A stretch of 64,000 bases of DNA from an uncultured bacterium (GTDB lineage Bacteria > Cyanobacteriota > Vampirovibrionia > Gastranaerophilales > Gastranaerophilaceae). The notes under the pieces are model-generated. The model did not search any database. It saw only the letters and a list, made by a program, of their open reading frames with translations, and was not told the origin of the DNA. Made by a program: the position numbers and the translations under genes. The DNA lies in assembly GCA_946636615.1 (NCBI GenBank), contig CAMPBE010000001.1:1-64000 (forward strand), written 5' to 3'. Shown piece by piece: positions 19,546-31,563 of the stretch (positions are counted from its first letter, which is position 1; every line of letters starts with the position of its first letter).

Positions 19546-21255
19546 ATGGCGGATTATATGACTAAATGCGATAATAAATTAATAAAAGACGGTCTGTCTT
19601 TATTAGAAGATAAAAATTATGAAAGTGCAGTAAAGCATTTTGAACAAGCACAGAAGTTTTATTCTGAAAATAATTCTGAAGAATATGTATCTGTTTCATT
19701 AAGTTTGTTGGGTATGTCAAAATACTTGTTGGATAAAAATTTTTTTAAAGAAGCATTACAGTTTACAAAAGATGCTGAATATATGGCAAAATATTCCAAA
19801 AATCAATCAGCAAAACTTGTAAATGAGTATGCAGTTGGTACAATTTCCTTCGGTCAAGGCAATAATGATTTAGCGGTGATGCATTTCGAAAATGCTCAAA
19901 ATATTGCTAAAAATTATGATGACGAATTTTCTATTATAGGGTATGTAAATACAAGATTAAAACAAATAAAAAGTGGTATAGGTTTTGAAGTTCCTATTAA
20001 AAGTGATCCTTTGGTATCATTGGTAAAAATTGGGCGTTCTATTACTGCTGTTACAGATATCAATGTGTTGTTAAAAGTTATTGCAGAAGAAACAAAAATT
20101 GCCATTCAAGCTGACAGATGTACTGTATTTTTATTGGATAAAGATACTAATGAATTGTGGAGTAAGGTTGCTCTTGGAATGGATAGTCAGGAAATCAGAT
20201 TTCCTGCTGACAAAGGCCTTGCCGGTTATGTTGTTAAAACAGGAGAACCTTTAAATATTCCTGATGCATACAACGATTCAAGGTTTAATCCTGATATTGA
20301 CAAAAAAACAGGTTACAGGACAAAAACAATTTTATGTATGCCTATAAAAAACAATAATCAGGAAATAATAGGTGCTTTTCAGGTATTAAACAAACTTGAT
20401 GGTGTATTTACAAAGAGCGACGAAGATTTGCTTGTTGCAATTGGCGGTAGTGCATCGATTGCGCTTGAGAATGCTCAATTATTTGAACAGCAGAAAGAAC
20501 TTTACAAAGAACAAAAAGCTCTATTCGAAAGCTTTATAGATACTCTCGCAACTTCTATAGATGCTCGAGATAAGATTACAGCAGGTCACTCTAGCAGAGT
20601 AAAATTATATGCAATGCTTTTGGTTGAGCAACTTGGTTGTGATGATAAGTTTAAGGAGCTTGTTGAAAAAGCTGCTATTTTGCACGATATAGGGAAAATT
20701 GGTATCAGAGATTCTGTTCTTCAAAAAGAAGGTAAATTGACTGATGAGGAATACAAACATATTCAAGAACATGTAAAAATTACGCATGATATTTTGGATA
20801 AAATTTATATGTCCGAAGATTTTAAACAAATAACAGACATGGCTTGCTCTCATCATGAAAAATTTGACGGTTCAGGTTATTACAGGCACTTGAGTGGTGA
20901 AAATATTCCATATGGAGGCAGAATTTTGGCTGTTGCTGATGTGTTTGATGCGATTACATCAAAACGTCATTATCGTGACAAAATGCCTATTCAAAATGTT
21001 ATTGATATCTTAAAAAGCGGTAAAGATAAACATTTTGACGGAAAATTAGTAGATGAGTTTTTGGCAATCCCTGTGGATAAAATTATAAGGGTATTTTTGA
21101 CAGAAAATCATCATAATTTTACGGAAGAAGATGCAGAGATTTTAAGTCATTATAATTTAAATGATATTTGTAATTTTATAACTGATGAAAATAGTGATAA
21201 GAAAGAAATAGCGTTATTATTTAATTTTTATTATTCGGGGAAAAAAGAGGATTGA
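19546..21255 (+). CDS. TPR-GAF-HD-GYP signalling protein
   Basis: N-terminal TPR-like region; GAF (RCTVFLLD...LCMPI); HD-GYP motifs AAILHDIGKIGI, HHEKFDGSGY, ILAVADVFDAITSKRHYR. Confidence 0.9.
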   Translation: MADYMTKCDNKLIKDGLSLLEDKNYESAVKHFEQAQKFYSENNSEEYVSVSLSLLGMSKYLLDKNFFKEALQFTKDAEYMAKYSKNQSAKLVNEYAVGTISFGQGNNDLAVMHFENAQNIAKNYDDEFSIIGYVNTRLKQIKSGIGFEVPIKSDPLVSLVKIGRSITAVTDINVLLKVIAEETKIAIQADRCTVFLLDKDTNELWSKVALGMDSQEIRFPADKGLAGYVVKTGEPLNIPDAYNDSRFNPDIDKKTGYRTKTILCMPIKNNNQEIIGAFQVLNKLDGVFTKSDEDLLVAIGGSASIALENAQLFEQQKELYKEQKALFESFIDTLATSIDARDKITAGHSSRVKLYAMLLVEQLGCDDKFKELVEKAAILHDIGKIGIRDSVLQKEGKLTDEEYKHIQEHVKITHDILDKIYMSEDFKQITDMACSHHEKFDGSGYYRHLSGENIPYGGRILAVADVFDAITSKRHYRDKMPIQNVIDILKSGKDKHFDGKLVDEFLAIPVDKIIRVFLTENHHNFTEEDAEILSHYNLNDICNFITDENSDKKEIALLFNFYYSGKKED

Positions 21256-22775
21256 TGAGGAAATTTTTAAGCATAATTATTATAATGTTTTTGGCAAATG
21301 TTGTAAATGCTGAAGGATTTGAGCAAATTCCCGCAGTAAATCCGCTAATGCCTCAACCTATGTCTGCAAATACGATTGCACTTCCTGTGAAAAAGGCTAC
21401 ATTGACTCATAATAATATACACAATCTATACGTACTTGCTTTCGAAAGATTTATTCAAAGTAATGTAAAATCTGCATATAACGATTTTAAAATAATGATT
21501 GATTCTATAGGTGAAAATGATTATGTATATATGAAGTTTGCGGAAAATATGGCAGATATAGGCTTTTTTGATTTGTCAGAAAAAGCAGCTGGAAAAATTC
21601 AAGATAAATCACTTTCGGGTTTTCTTGTGGATGATATAAAATTATATTATTTCCCTATAAAAAAATTAAAAGTTGATGATGAAATCTATTTGAGCGAAGT
21701 TTTTTCAAATATTATTTATAACGATCAAAGTAAAGAAGCTACTGATGAATTAATAAAAAATACGATGCTTATGTCTAATTCAGATTATGCAAATTATGTA
21801 GCTGCACTTGGTTTTTTGAAATCTAATAATTTTATTGATGCTTCAAAATACATAGACAATGCAATTAAAATGAATCCTCAAAATTTGAATTATAAAAAGT
21901 TAAAAGCAGAAATTTTGGCACAAGGTAAAAAACCTCAAAATGCAATAAAGTTAGTACAAAGTATAAAATCAGAAAAAATATATTCTGAGGACTTTATCCG
22001 TAAAGTAAATTCTTTAGAACAGTATGTTTTGTATAAATCTAAAAAGAATTATTCTGAAAAAATGTATCATTTAGGTTATTACTATTATTATGAAAATGAG
22101 TTGACAAAGTCTATAAGAACTTTACAAGGGGCATTGAGTAATAAAAAGAAATTGAATAAAGATATTTATGCTCTTTTATCAAGAGTTTATTTTGATTCTC
22201 AAGATTTTGAAAAAGCTCAGGATGCAGCAACCAAATCTTGTAAAATTTCAAAAAATACTACCTCTCTTATTGTTTTAGGTGATCTAAGTTACAGAACAAA
22301 AGAATATAAAAATGCATTAAAATATTACAAGTTAGCTGAATCTTGTGATAAAAATTCATCAGCTCCAAAAATAAGAATAGCTCAAGTTTATGAACAGACA
22401 GGCAAAAATAAAAAAGCTTTAGATATTTATGAAAAAATGTTGAAAAATTACGATGATTGTTATATAGCTTATTATAAAGTTGCGCTTAGTGACAAATCAA
22501 AAGAAATTGCCTATCTAAAGAAAGCTATAGCAATAAATATGAACTTTGCGGAAGCTTGGATTGATTTGGGCAGAGTGGCTTATGAACAGAAAAAATATAC
22601 GGATGCAAAAAACTATTTGCGAATAGCAAATTATATTGATGATAATAATTTTAGGAGTTATTATTATCAAGGTTTAATTGCAAAAAAACAAGGTGTTGAG
22701 TCAACTTTGTATTTTAAAAAATCATTATCTATAAATCCCAATTTTGAATTAGCGCAAAAGGAGTTAGGAATATGA
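21252..22775 (+). CDS. Secreted/periplasmic TPR protein
   Basis: Signal-like N-terminus; multiple TPR repeats; 4-nt overlap with the upstream gene. Confidence 0.8.
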   Translation: MMRKFLSIIIIMFLANVVNAEGFEQIPAVNPLMPQPMSANTIALPVKKATLTHNNIHNLYVLAFERFIQSNVKSAYNDFKIMIDSIGENDYVYMKFAENMADIGFFDLSEKAAGKIQDKSLSGFLVDDIKLYYFPIKKLKVDDEIYLSEVFSNIIYNDQSKEATDELIKNTMLMSNSDYANYVAALGFLKSNNFIDASKYIDNAIKMNPQNLNYKKLKAEILAQGKKPQNAIKLVQSIKSEKIYSEDFIRKVNSLEQYVLYKSKKNYSEKMYHLGYYYYYENELTKSIRTLQGALSNKKKLNKDIYALLSRVYFDSQDFEKAQDAATKSCKISKNTTSLIVLGDLSYRTKEYKNALKYYKLAESCDKNSSAPKIRIAQVYEQTGKNKKALDIYEKMLKNYDDCYIAYYKVALSDKSKEIAYLKKAIAINMNFAEAWIDLGRVAYEQKKYTDAKNYLRIANYIDDNNFRSYYYQGLIAKKQGVESTLYFKKSLSINPNFELAQKELGI

Positions 22776-23419
22776 AATTAAATATTTTGATTGTAGAGGA
22801 TCATGAACTGACAAGATTTGGATTAAAAACAACATTTGAAGGTGTTGATTTTATAGATAATATTTATGAAGCAGATTCTGCTGAAGCTGCAATTGAAATA
22901 TTTAATAATAACAACGTAGATATTGTCATTATGGATTTAGGTCTGCCAAATATGAATGGCATAGAAGCTACAAGACAAATAAAAAGTTTTAACAAGGATG
23001 TTAAAATAATTATTTTAACATCTCATAATGATGAAAAAGAGGTTCTGAATAGTTTAAAAGCAGGTGCCAATGCTTACTGTTCAAAAGAAATAAATCCTCA
23101 GCGGCTTATACAGGTGGTACAATCAGTAGCGGACGGTGCTGCTTGGTTTGATCCGAGTATTGCTCATATTGTTTTAAAAGCAAGCTCTAACTCTCCTGTT
23201 TATGATGCTGAAGATAATCGTAAAAATTATGATTTAACAGCAAGAGAAGCTCAAATTTTGAAACTTATGACTGAAGGTTACAGTAATATGGAGATTGCAC
23301 AAATTCTTGTCATAAGTATAAATACTACTAAGGCGCATGTCGCAAACATATTGCAAAAGTTGGAAGTTGATGACAGATTGCAGGCTGCCTTAAAAGCTTT
23401 GAAAAACAAAATAGTGTAG
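22772..23419 (+). CDS. NarL/LuxR-family response regulator
   Basis: LIVEDHELTRFGL, IVIMDLGLPNMNG, LTAREAQILKLMTEGYSNMEIAQIL HTH. Confidence 0.93.
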   Translation: MKLNILIVEDHELTRFGLKTTFEGVDFIDNIYEADSAEAAIEIFNNNNVDIVIMDLGLPNMNGIEATRQIKSFNKDVKIIILTSHNDEKEVLNSLKAGANAYCSKEINPQRLIQVVQSVADGAAWFDPSIAHIVLKASSNSPVYDAEDNRKNYDLTAREAQILKLMTEGYSNMEIAQILVISINTTKAHVANILQKLEVDDRLQAALKALKNKIV

Positions 23420-23429
23420 AGGGTCAAAT

Positions 23430-24029
23430 TTGCCAAAAGTATTATTAGTTGATGACAATTCAAAATATTTAAAAGATGCTTTGCCTTTTTATGGCTATGA
23501 AGTTTTTACTGCATTTGACGGAATGCAGGCACTTAAAGTACTTGAAAAAGAAAACCAAAATATTGATATTGTATTGTTGGATGTAATGATGCCGAATATG
23601 GATGGTTGGCAAACTTTGAAAGCAATACGTTCCAATCAAATGTTTAAACATTTGCCTGTAATTATGCTTACTGCCGTAAATGAAGATCAAAAAATGATTT
23701 CAGGTTTAAAAAATGGTGCTGATGATTATATTGTTAAACCGTATATTTTACCAAATTTGTTGGCCAGAATGGAGGCAGTTCTTCGTCGTTCAAATTGGCA
23801 AAATGATAAACCAAAAATAAAAAATAAATTATCTTTGGAACCTTTAACATCAAAAGAAAAAGAAGTCTTGCAGCTTGCAGCAAAAGGATTTTCAAATAAA
23901 GATATTTCGGAAAAATTAGTTGTAAAAGAAGTTACAGTTAAAACACATCTAAACAGTATTTTTAAAAAACTTAAAGTTTCTAACAGAACTCAAGCTGTTT
24001 TACTTGCAATGCAGGCAGAAATAGTGTAA
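23430..24029 (+). CDS. Response regulator with LuxR-type HTH
   Basis: LLVDDNSKYLKD, VLLDVMMPNMDGWQ, PLTSKEKEVLQLAAKGFSNKDISEKL. Confidence 0.93.
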   Translation: MPKVLLVDDNSKYLKDALPFYGYEVFTAFDGMQALKVLEKENQNIDIVLLDVMMPNMDGWQTLKAIRSNQMFKHLPVIMLTAVNEDQKMISGLKNGADDYIVKPYILPNLLARMEAVLRRSNWQNDKPKIKNKLSLEPLTSKEKEVLQLAAKGFSNKDISEKLVVKEVTVKTHLNSIFKKLKVSNRTQAVLLAMQAEIV

Positions 24030-24072
24030 AATGTATTCGCCCAAATATGCATTTAGCACAAGGAGAAATTGA

Positions 24073-24606
24073 ATGATAGATTATACAAAAGAAGAATTAG
24101 TTGAATTGATAAGAAAGCATCCGGAAAAATTTAGTGAATGGAAAGGTGAACAAGATGATATAGATTTATCTGAGGTAGATTTTTCGGGAATATCACTTGC
24201 AGAAATTGATTTTTCAGACGTTGATTTAAATTCAAGCTCTTTTGCAGATTGTTCATTATCGTTTGTAAATTTCTCAAATACAGATTTAACATCTGTTGAT
24301 TTTACACGCTCAAAAGTTTTGGAATGCGATTTTTCGGATGCTCTTTTGACCGGTGCAGATTGTAGTTATGCAGAAATGACTTATTGCAATTTCTCTGATG
24401 CGGATATGGCCGGCTGTATATTGTCAGAAACAGATTTATCAAATTCAGATCTTACTGCTGCAATAAATATTAATGCAAGCAGATATGATGAGGATACTGT
24501 TTGGCCGGATGATGACTTGATGCCGGAAGATTTTGACGGAACAGGTCATAAAGATTTATCATCATTGCAAGATGATGAAGAAGATACTGCTTCTTCTGAT
24601 TGGTAA
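24073..24606 (+). CDS. Pentapeptide-repeat protein
   Basis: Tandem A(D/N)LxX-like units: VDFSGISLAEIDFSDVDL...; YDEDTVWPDD tail. Confidence 0.85.
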   Translation: MIDYTKEELVELIRKHPEKFSEWKGEQDDIDLSEVDFSGISLAEIDFSDVDLNSSSFADCSLSFVNFSNTDLTSVDFTRSKVLECDFSDALLTGADCSYAEMTYCNFSDADMAGCILSETDLSNSDLTAAININASRYDEDTVWPDDDLMPEDFDGTGHKDLSSLQDDEEDTASSDW

Positions 24607-24609
24607 ATT

Positions 24610-25032
24610 ATGAAAAAGAAATACCAAAAAAGAATAATAACTTTTTTAATATCTTTTGCTTTGGTAGCTTCTGGATTGTTATATTTGGGACTAAATTATG
24701 TTCCAAAGAGTCTTTATGATATGCAAATTATGAAAAGCGGAGAAGTTGAGTCATATTATGTGAATCAATGGTGTACTCCGAGCTTTGGTAAAAAAGAATT
24801 TCGTTTGTGGGATGCAACAAGAGTTGATTGTTTAACAAAAGAATATGCTATTGAATTTGATTTTGCAAAAAAATGGGCTGAAAGTATTGGGCAATCACTT
24901 TATTATGCCAAAATGACCGGAAAAAAGCCGGCTGTAGTTTTGATTTTGACAAGCATAAACGATATGAAATATGTAAAGCGAGTTGAAAGACTCAATAACG
25001 GAATTCAAATATTTTTGATTAAAGCTTTTTAA
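24610..25032 (+). CDS. Hypothetical single-pass membrane protein
   Basis: One N-terminal TM, remainder soluble. Confidence 0.5.
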   Translation: MKKKYQKRIITFLISFALVASGLLYLGLNYVPKSLYDMQIMKSGEVESYYVNQWCTPSFGKKEFRLWDATRVDCLTKEYAIEFDFAKKWAESIGQSLYYAKMTGKKPAVVLILTSINDMKYVKRVERLNNGIQIFLIKAF

Positions 25033-25036
25033 GTTT

Positions 25037-28000
25037 TTATTTTGCTAAAATTGCTAATTTAGAACCGACCTCTACATTGTTTGGTTTTGTGTTTATGTAA
25101 GGATTTGATACAAAATTGTATTGCGGATTATACAAAACTCTTCTGCCTGTAAAGCTTGGTTGGTGGCAAAGTATTAATGTTGAATCTTGGAAAGTAATTG
25201 GTTGTCCGTCTTCTCTTTTTATTACATTACCTTTTGTAACATATGTAGTTCTTTGATTTTGTGGTTTGTTCAATTCATTTGCATCGTAGAACTTCAAACC
25301 GTCTTTTAAACCGCCGTTAACTTGCTGCTTTTCATATCTTCCACTGCCAAGTCCGATTTCAGATAAAGTAATTTTTGCAGGTCTGTAATATTCATCAAAT
25401 TTATGCGTAATACCTTCTGTATTAAACAAAGAAACTGTCATTGCACCATTAGGACTTTGTCTTAATAATGCTGAAATTTGAGTAACACCATTTTGATACC
25501 CTTTTACATTGTTATGGAAATTATCTTCATAGATCGGTTTTTCATAATTTGCGTTATGAACATCAAGCAAAAATGGAGCACCATCATTAAGAGCTTCAAG
25601 TTCAGGTCTTTTTCTCAAACCAAATTGGTAGTCTACGTAATTTTTAAATCTGATTACAAAATCTTTATGATCAGGATGTTTCGGATCAGCCCATTCTTCG
25701 TGAATAATATTTCTATTTTGAATAAATACATTTTTTGTAGTAGCTTCAAAACCGCTGGAGCCGTACTCGTCGCCGCTAAATAATGTAGGATTACCTGTCA
25801 ATGCAACTAAAAATTTTATATGACCTAATAGTTTTGACATTGCAGGATCAAGAATCATTTCTAAAGTTTTATCTTTTAACCTTTTCTTCTCATCAGGAGT
25901 AAGTTGTTTGTAGGTTTCTTTTTCTACAAAATCCATTTCATCAAGCACAATATCTATTGCTGTACTAAAGTCTTTTGTTCCAAAGCCGTCAGCTTCATAT
26001 ACTCTGCCTTTGTGCTCTCCGTTTGTAAGATTTTTTAAAGCATCAAGCATTGCGCCATATATATATTTGGCTCTATCATCTCCGACACCGATTTTGTATG
26101 CGGCTTTTCCCATTCCGCTTGATATAGATTCGGCTTTTGCAATTGCAAGAGTACTTACTCTGCTGAAATCGTGGTTTCTCACATCGTGTTCGTACGGTTC
26201 TTTTCCATATGGCATTGCGTTTAATATTTTTAGTGCTCTTTGACGGTATTCATAGTTTGATTCATCAGTCAAATCAGTATAAACCATATCCATATCAACA
26301 GCATAACCTTCAAGAGCGCGGCATTTATCGTGATTGCCGGCAAATGTGTATGAATACATAAGAGATTCAAGTGGTTCGTTTGCATAAAATCCTGCTAATT
26401 GATTGTTAACAGTATTTCCTTGCATCAAACCTTTTTCAGGACTATTGCCGTCATAATCAAACAATTTTCCGAAAATTTGAGTCAAACCTGATGAAAAATA
26501 ATCATAATTGGCAATTGTTGTAAAACCACCCTCATTAATAAGTTTTTTGATGCCTTCTTTGTCGCTTGAAAATCTTGAACCGGACTTGTGTCCTGCACCT
26601 TTACTGTAAACAAATGAAGGATCTGTAACTTCAGCAGCGATGTATGCATCCGGGTGATATTCTTTTACACCGTCAGTAAATCTTGACCAGAATTCTATTA
26701 TTTTATTCCAAGTGTATTCATAATCTGTCTTTCCGCTTTTTAAAGAATCAATATCAGCCATGTCTTTTGTGGCATCAATTCTCCAATCTAAACCTGCCTG
26801 ACTTCTGTTTACAATCATATCGGCAAGTGCAAAGCTTTCGTAGCTTGTTCCTTGTATAGATTTTGTTAAAGCTTTTTTTAATTCGGCTTTATCATTTGAA
26901 CCTATTTTCTTTATGTTATTTTTTAATTTGTTTGTAAGTGAAATCGCTTCGTCTTCAGGGCTGTCTGCAATAATTCCCATTTGGATTAGTGAGGTCTTTT
27001 TCAAAGATTTGTAATCATATGAAATTTCACCTGTTGAATCGTTATATTTAAATGCTGATGACGGTGCAACGGATTTGATTACTGCAAATTTTGCAATTTC
27101 AGAAGTTAAATAAGGGATTACATATTTGCCGTAAGGGGTTGTGTTGCCTTTGCTATCTTTTAATTTTTTGTTATTTGGTAATGAAGCATCAATAGAATTG
27201 ATAATTTCTTTTGCAAATGCAGACATTTCTTTTTCATAAAGTTTATCTGTATTTTTGTATGCGTCAGCAATTTCAGGTGTTAAATGAGGATTCTTTTGAA
27301 CATACATATCGTACCTTGAAACACCAATTTGTTCGCCTTTAATAGCTCTTTTAGTCATAAATGGTGATGCTAAAACAGATACAATATCATCTCCAACTTC
27401 AACTGAATCAAGCGGTGTATTCATTAAACCTTGCAAAATAGCTTTATCATAATTATCTTCAGTATCTGTGCCTTGAAGGGAATATCTACCTCTTATGACA
27501 TTTTTAATTATTTCTTTGTCTACATCCAAATCTTTTGGTAAAACACCTTTATTGATAAGTTTTTCAATTTCATCATCTATTTGTTTTGGAGATTTTCCGT
27601 CAATATCTTTAAGATTTTGTGCAACATATAAATTTAAAATATCTCTTGTTTTTTTTGTCCAATATTTTGCGGAAGAAACGGCATAATCTTGAACTTCCAT
27701 ATTTTTTTGCAGAAGTTCTTTTTTTAGTTTTGCTCTGAGTTCAGGATCTTGAATATTTTTTAATTTTTGGGTTTCGTTGTGTGACGGAACATAATTTAAC
27801 TTTGCAATATCAGGATTTGCATCCCAAGTCTCAAATCCGCTTTCATGTTTTCCATCAAGTCCAAAAAATTCAAACTGCGCAACGGCTCTTGTACCTTCAC
27901 CGCTGTACATGTCTATTTTTTGAGCTTTATCTTTTGTGTTTTTATTGAAATCACTCAATAATTTAACATTTTTCATGTATGTATCAGGGTTAATTCTGAA

Positions 28001-29242
28001 ACTATAAGGGATAACAGAATCATTATGTGTGTTTATATCGAGATGATTTTCAAGAAGTTTATCATATTCTAATAAAAGTTCTTTTTCGTTTAGATTTTCT
28101 GCGTTAACTAATCTATCATCATAAATTTGAATATATGTAGGTTTTTTAGAATCGTATGTTTTGCTTGATTTAATTTTTACGCTTCCGTCAGCTTGCGGAA
28201 TAAAATCATATTTTGAATTTATAATTCTATGTGTAACGTGATTTAATTTTTTGCCAAATACACCCATATTCAAAGGACTATCTTCAAGTCCTGAAATTCT
28301 AAACCAATTGAAATAAGGTGATTTTCTTCCCCATTTTAATACATGTTGGAAATGTACGCCTTCAAGTCCTTCATTTACATATGCACCGTCAGACACCAAA
28401 TTCATTCCTTTTGAGAAAAGTTTTCTTTGTAGTGAAGCATAATTGTTGATATTACCTAAACTTAAAGCCATTTGAAAACAGTTTTTGTTCCAATAACCAT
28501 GCGCAGTTAGGCTATCATCAGTAAATAGGGGAGTAGTAATAATTCTTGTGAAATTATCTAATTTACCTTCATCTAAATCTTTTTCAATACCTGCTAGAGA
28601 ACCGCCTATTTTATTTACCAGATTTTTACTTGTTTTTCTGGCTTTGTCAATATTAGGATTAGGGACTATATTGTTATCTTTATCATAAATCCAAGCAACA
28701 TTATTAATATCCGGTAAAATTAACTTCATTGAACCGCCTTTACCGACAGTTGAAGCTCTGTCGCCAACAAAGTTGTATATATCATGTGCTTGACCGGTTG
28801 AGCTAATATCGTTTATAACGTTACCGTAATCTATTTTATATTCCGGTAATCCGTCCGGCATATTTTTGGGACGTAAAACATAATGATATGCAAAAGCTTG
28901 ATCCGGTGCAATTCCATAATCTGCTGCTAAATCTACTACTGTTGGTTTGCCACTTTCAAGCTTTAGGCTTAAGCCATTTTCTCCGTTTATTGCTGCAGTA
29001 TAATTCTGAAGGGGGATCTTATTACCTGCATAATCTCTGTCACCGGTAACAAAATAATTACCGTTATCATCTTTGTCTACAAGGAAAATCTCTAAATAAC
29101 AATCTTTTTCATTGTCATTATAAACATAATTGAATTCATATTCCCTGTCGCCATATTCGGATTTTATAGGTTTATAACCTTCAAATGAGACTTTTCGGCT
29201 GTTTATTTTTGGTTGATTTAAATTTACTGATCCTACTTTCAC
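25037..29242 (-). CDS. Very large GH13 (alpha-amylase superfamily) protein
   Basis: DWRIDATKDM, YIAAEVTD, FAGNHDKCR match GH13 motifs II-IV; 1401 aa; no obvious signal peptide. Confidence 0.75.
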   Translation of the reverse strand: MKVGSVNLNQPKINSRKVSFEGYKPIKSEYGDREYEFNYVYNDNEKDCYLEIFLVDKDDNGNYFVTGDRDYAGNKIPLQNYTAAINGENGLSLKLESGKPTVVDLAADYGIAPDQAFAYHYVLRPKNMPDGLPEYKIDYGNVINDISSTGQAHDIYNFVGDRASTVGKGGSMKLILPDINNVAWIYDKDNNIVPNPNIDKARKTSKNLVNKIGGSLAGIEKDLDEGKLDNFTRIITTPLFTDDSLTAHGYWNKNCFQMALSLGNINNYASLQRKLFSKGMNLVSDGAYVNEGLEGVHFQHVLKWGRKSPYFNWFRISGLEDSPLNMGVFGKKLNHVTHRIINSKYDFIPQADGSVKIKSSKTYDSKKPTYIQIYDDRLVNAENLNEKELLLEYDKLLENHLDINTHNDSVIPYSFRINPDTYMKNVKLLSDFNKNTKDKAQKIDMYSGEGTRAVAQFEFFGLDGKHESGFETWDANPDIAKLNYVPSHNETQKLKNIQDPELRAKLKKELLQKNMEVQDYAVSSAKYWTKKTRDILNLYVAQNLKDIDGKSPKQIDDEIEKLINKGVLPKDLDVDKEIIKNVIRGRYSLQGTDTEDNYDKAILQGLMNTPLDSVEVGDDIVSVLASPFMTKRAIKGEQIGVSRYDMYVQKNPHLTPEIADAYKNTDKLYEKEMSAFAKEIINSIDASLPNNKKLKDSKGNTTPYGKYVIPYLTSEIAKFAVIKSVAPSSAFKYNDSTGEISYDYKSLKKTSLIQMGIIADSPEDEAISLTNKLKNNIKKIGSNDKAELKKALTKSIQGTSYESFALADMIVNRSQAGLDWRIDATKDMADIDSLKSGKTDYEYTWNKIIEFWSRFTDGVKEYHPDAYIAAEVTDPSFVYSKGAGHKSGSRFSSDKEGIKKLINEGGFTTIANYDYFSSGLTQIFGKLFDYDGNSPEKGLMQGNTVNNQLAGFYANEPLESLMYSYTFAGNHDKCRALEGYAVDMDMVYTDLTDESNYEYRQRALKILNAMPYGKEPYEHDVRNHDFSRVSTLAIAKAESISSGMGKAAYKIGVGDDRAKYIYGAMLDALKNLTNGEHKGRVYEADGFGTKDFSTAIDIVLDEMDFVEKETYKQLTPDEKKRLKDKTLEMILDPAMSKLLGHIKFLVALTGNPTLFSGDEYGSSGFEATTKNVFIQNRNIIHEEWADPKHPDHKDFVIRFKNYVDYQFGLRKRPELEALNDGAPFLLDVHNANYEKPIYEDNFHNNVKGYQNGVTQISALLRQSPNGAMTVSLFNTEGITHKFDEYYRPAKITLSEIGLGSGRYEKQQVNGGLKDGLKFYDANELNKPQNQRTTYVTKGNVIKREDGQPITFQDSTLILCHQPSFTGRRVLYNPQYNFVSNPYINTKPNNVEVGSKLAILAK

Positions 29243-29369
29243 AAGAATATTCCCTTCTTCAGTTATAACTCAACTAAAGATTAATTTTTGACATAATATG
29301 GTCGATTATTAACAAATTTTTACAATAAATTATTTATATAGTATGTTTTTGTTATAATCCACTTGTTAA

Positions 29370-30656
<1,287 letters not shown>

Positions 30657-30663
30657 TAGCAAA

Positions 30664-31563
30664 TTAAAATAAATATGATATAAGTACCGTCAAAATTAAT
30701 TTGGCGGTATTTCTTTTACCGAAATTTTGTTTTTCCTGCCATAAAAATTTTATTGTTTCAGGCCGAATTTTTATATTATTTTCAATATTTTTTATTGTTG
30801 TTTTGTCGCTGTGAAATTTTTTATTTCCCGTAACTTGAGAGCATGCGCCTGCATTATTTTTGTGTCGTCTGTATGCTACAAGAGGTTTGTATATTATTAT
30901 TGAACCCCCAACTAAATTTGCAAAATTAAATATAAATTTATCAGGACATATTTGCCATTTATCAGGAGTTTTGTAATTCAAAAGGCTTTCTATTGATGCT
31001 TTTCTAAACATTGCGGAACTGTTTGGTGACCAATACCAGCCGCCAAATCTTTTCTTTTTTAATATTTCATATTTCGGAGTTTCTTCACTAATAAAATCTT
31101 CAATTCTTTCGTTATGAGGTGACGAAATGGAATAAAATGTTTGTATTTCATCATTTTCACCTATTTCTAAAATTTGGCATGATGTGAATGCAACAGAGGT
31201 TTTTAGGTGTATTTGTATATGGTTTTGAGCATATTCAGGCATTAATATATCGTCACTGTCAATAAAGCTAACAAACTGTCCTTTAGCTATACGTAGCCCA
31301 TCAAGCATTGCAGCCATTTGCCCGAGATTTTTTTTATGTTTAATCAGAGTAATTTTTAAATCCTGATTATCTGATATAAATTGTTCAGCTATGTCTGTAG
31401 AGTTATCTTCAGAACAATCGTCAACAATTATAATTTCGTAATTTTGGTATGTTTGCGCTTTTATGCTTTCAAGTGTTTTAGGAAGAAATTTAGCATAATT
31501 AAAGGATGTTACTATAAATGATACCAAAGGAAGTTTAAGCATTTGAATTTTCCTTTTCAGCAA
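30664..31563 (-). CDS. Family 2 glycosyltransferase
   Basis: SFIVTSFNYAKFL, IIVDDCSEDNSTDIA, SFIDSDDILMPEY. Confidence 0.9.
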   Translation of the reverse strand: MLKRKIQMLKLPLVSFIVTSFNYAKFLPKTLESIKAQTYQNYEIIIVDDCSEDNSTDIAEQFISDNQDLKITLIKHKKNLGQMAAMLDGLRIAKGQFVSFIDSDDILMPEYAQNHIQIHLKTSVAFTSCQILEIGENDEIQTFYSISSPHNERIEDFISEETPKYEILKKKRFGGWYWSPNSSAMFRKASIESLLNYKTPDKWQICPDKFIFNFANLVGGSIIIYKPLVAYRRHKNNAGACSQVTGNKKFHSDKTTIKNIENNIKIRPETIKFLWQEKQNFGKRNTAKLILTVLISYLF

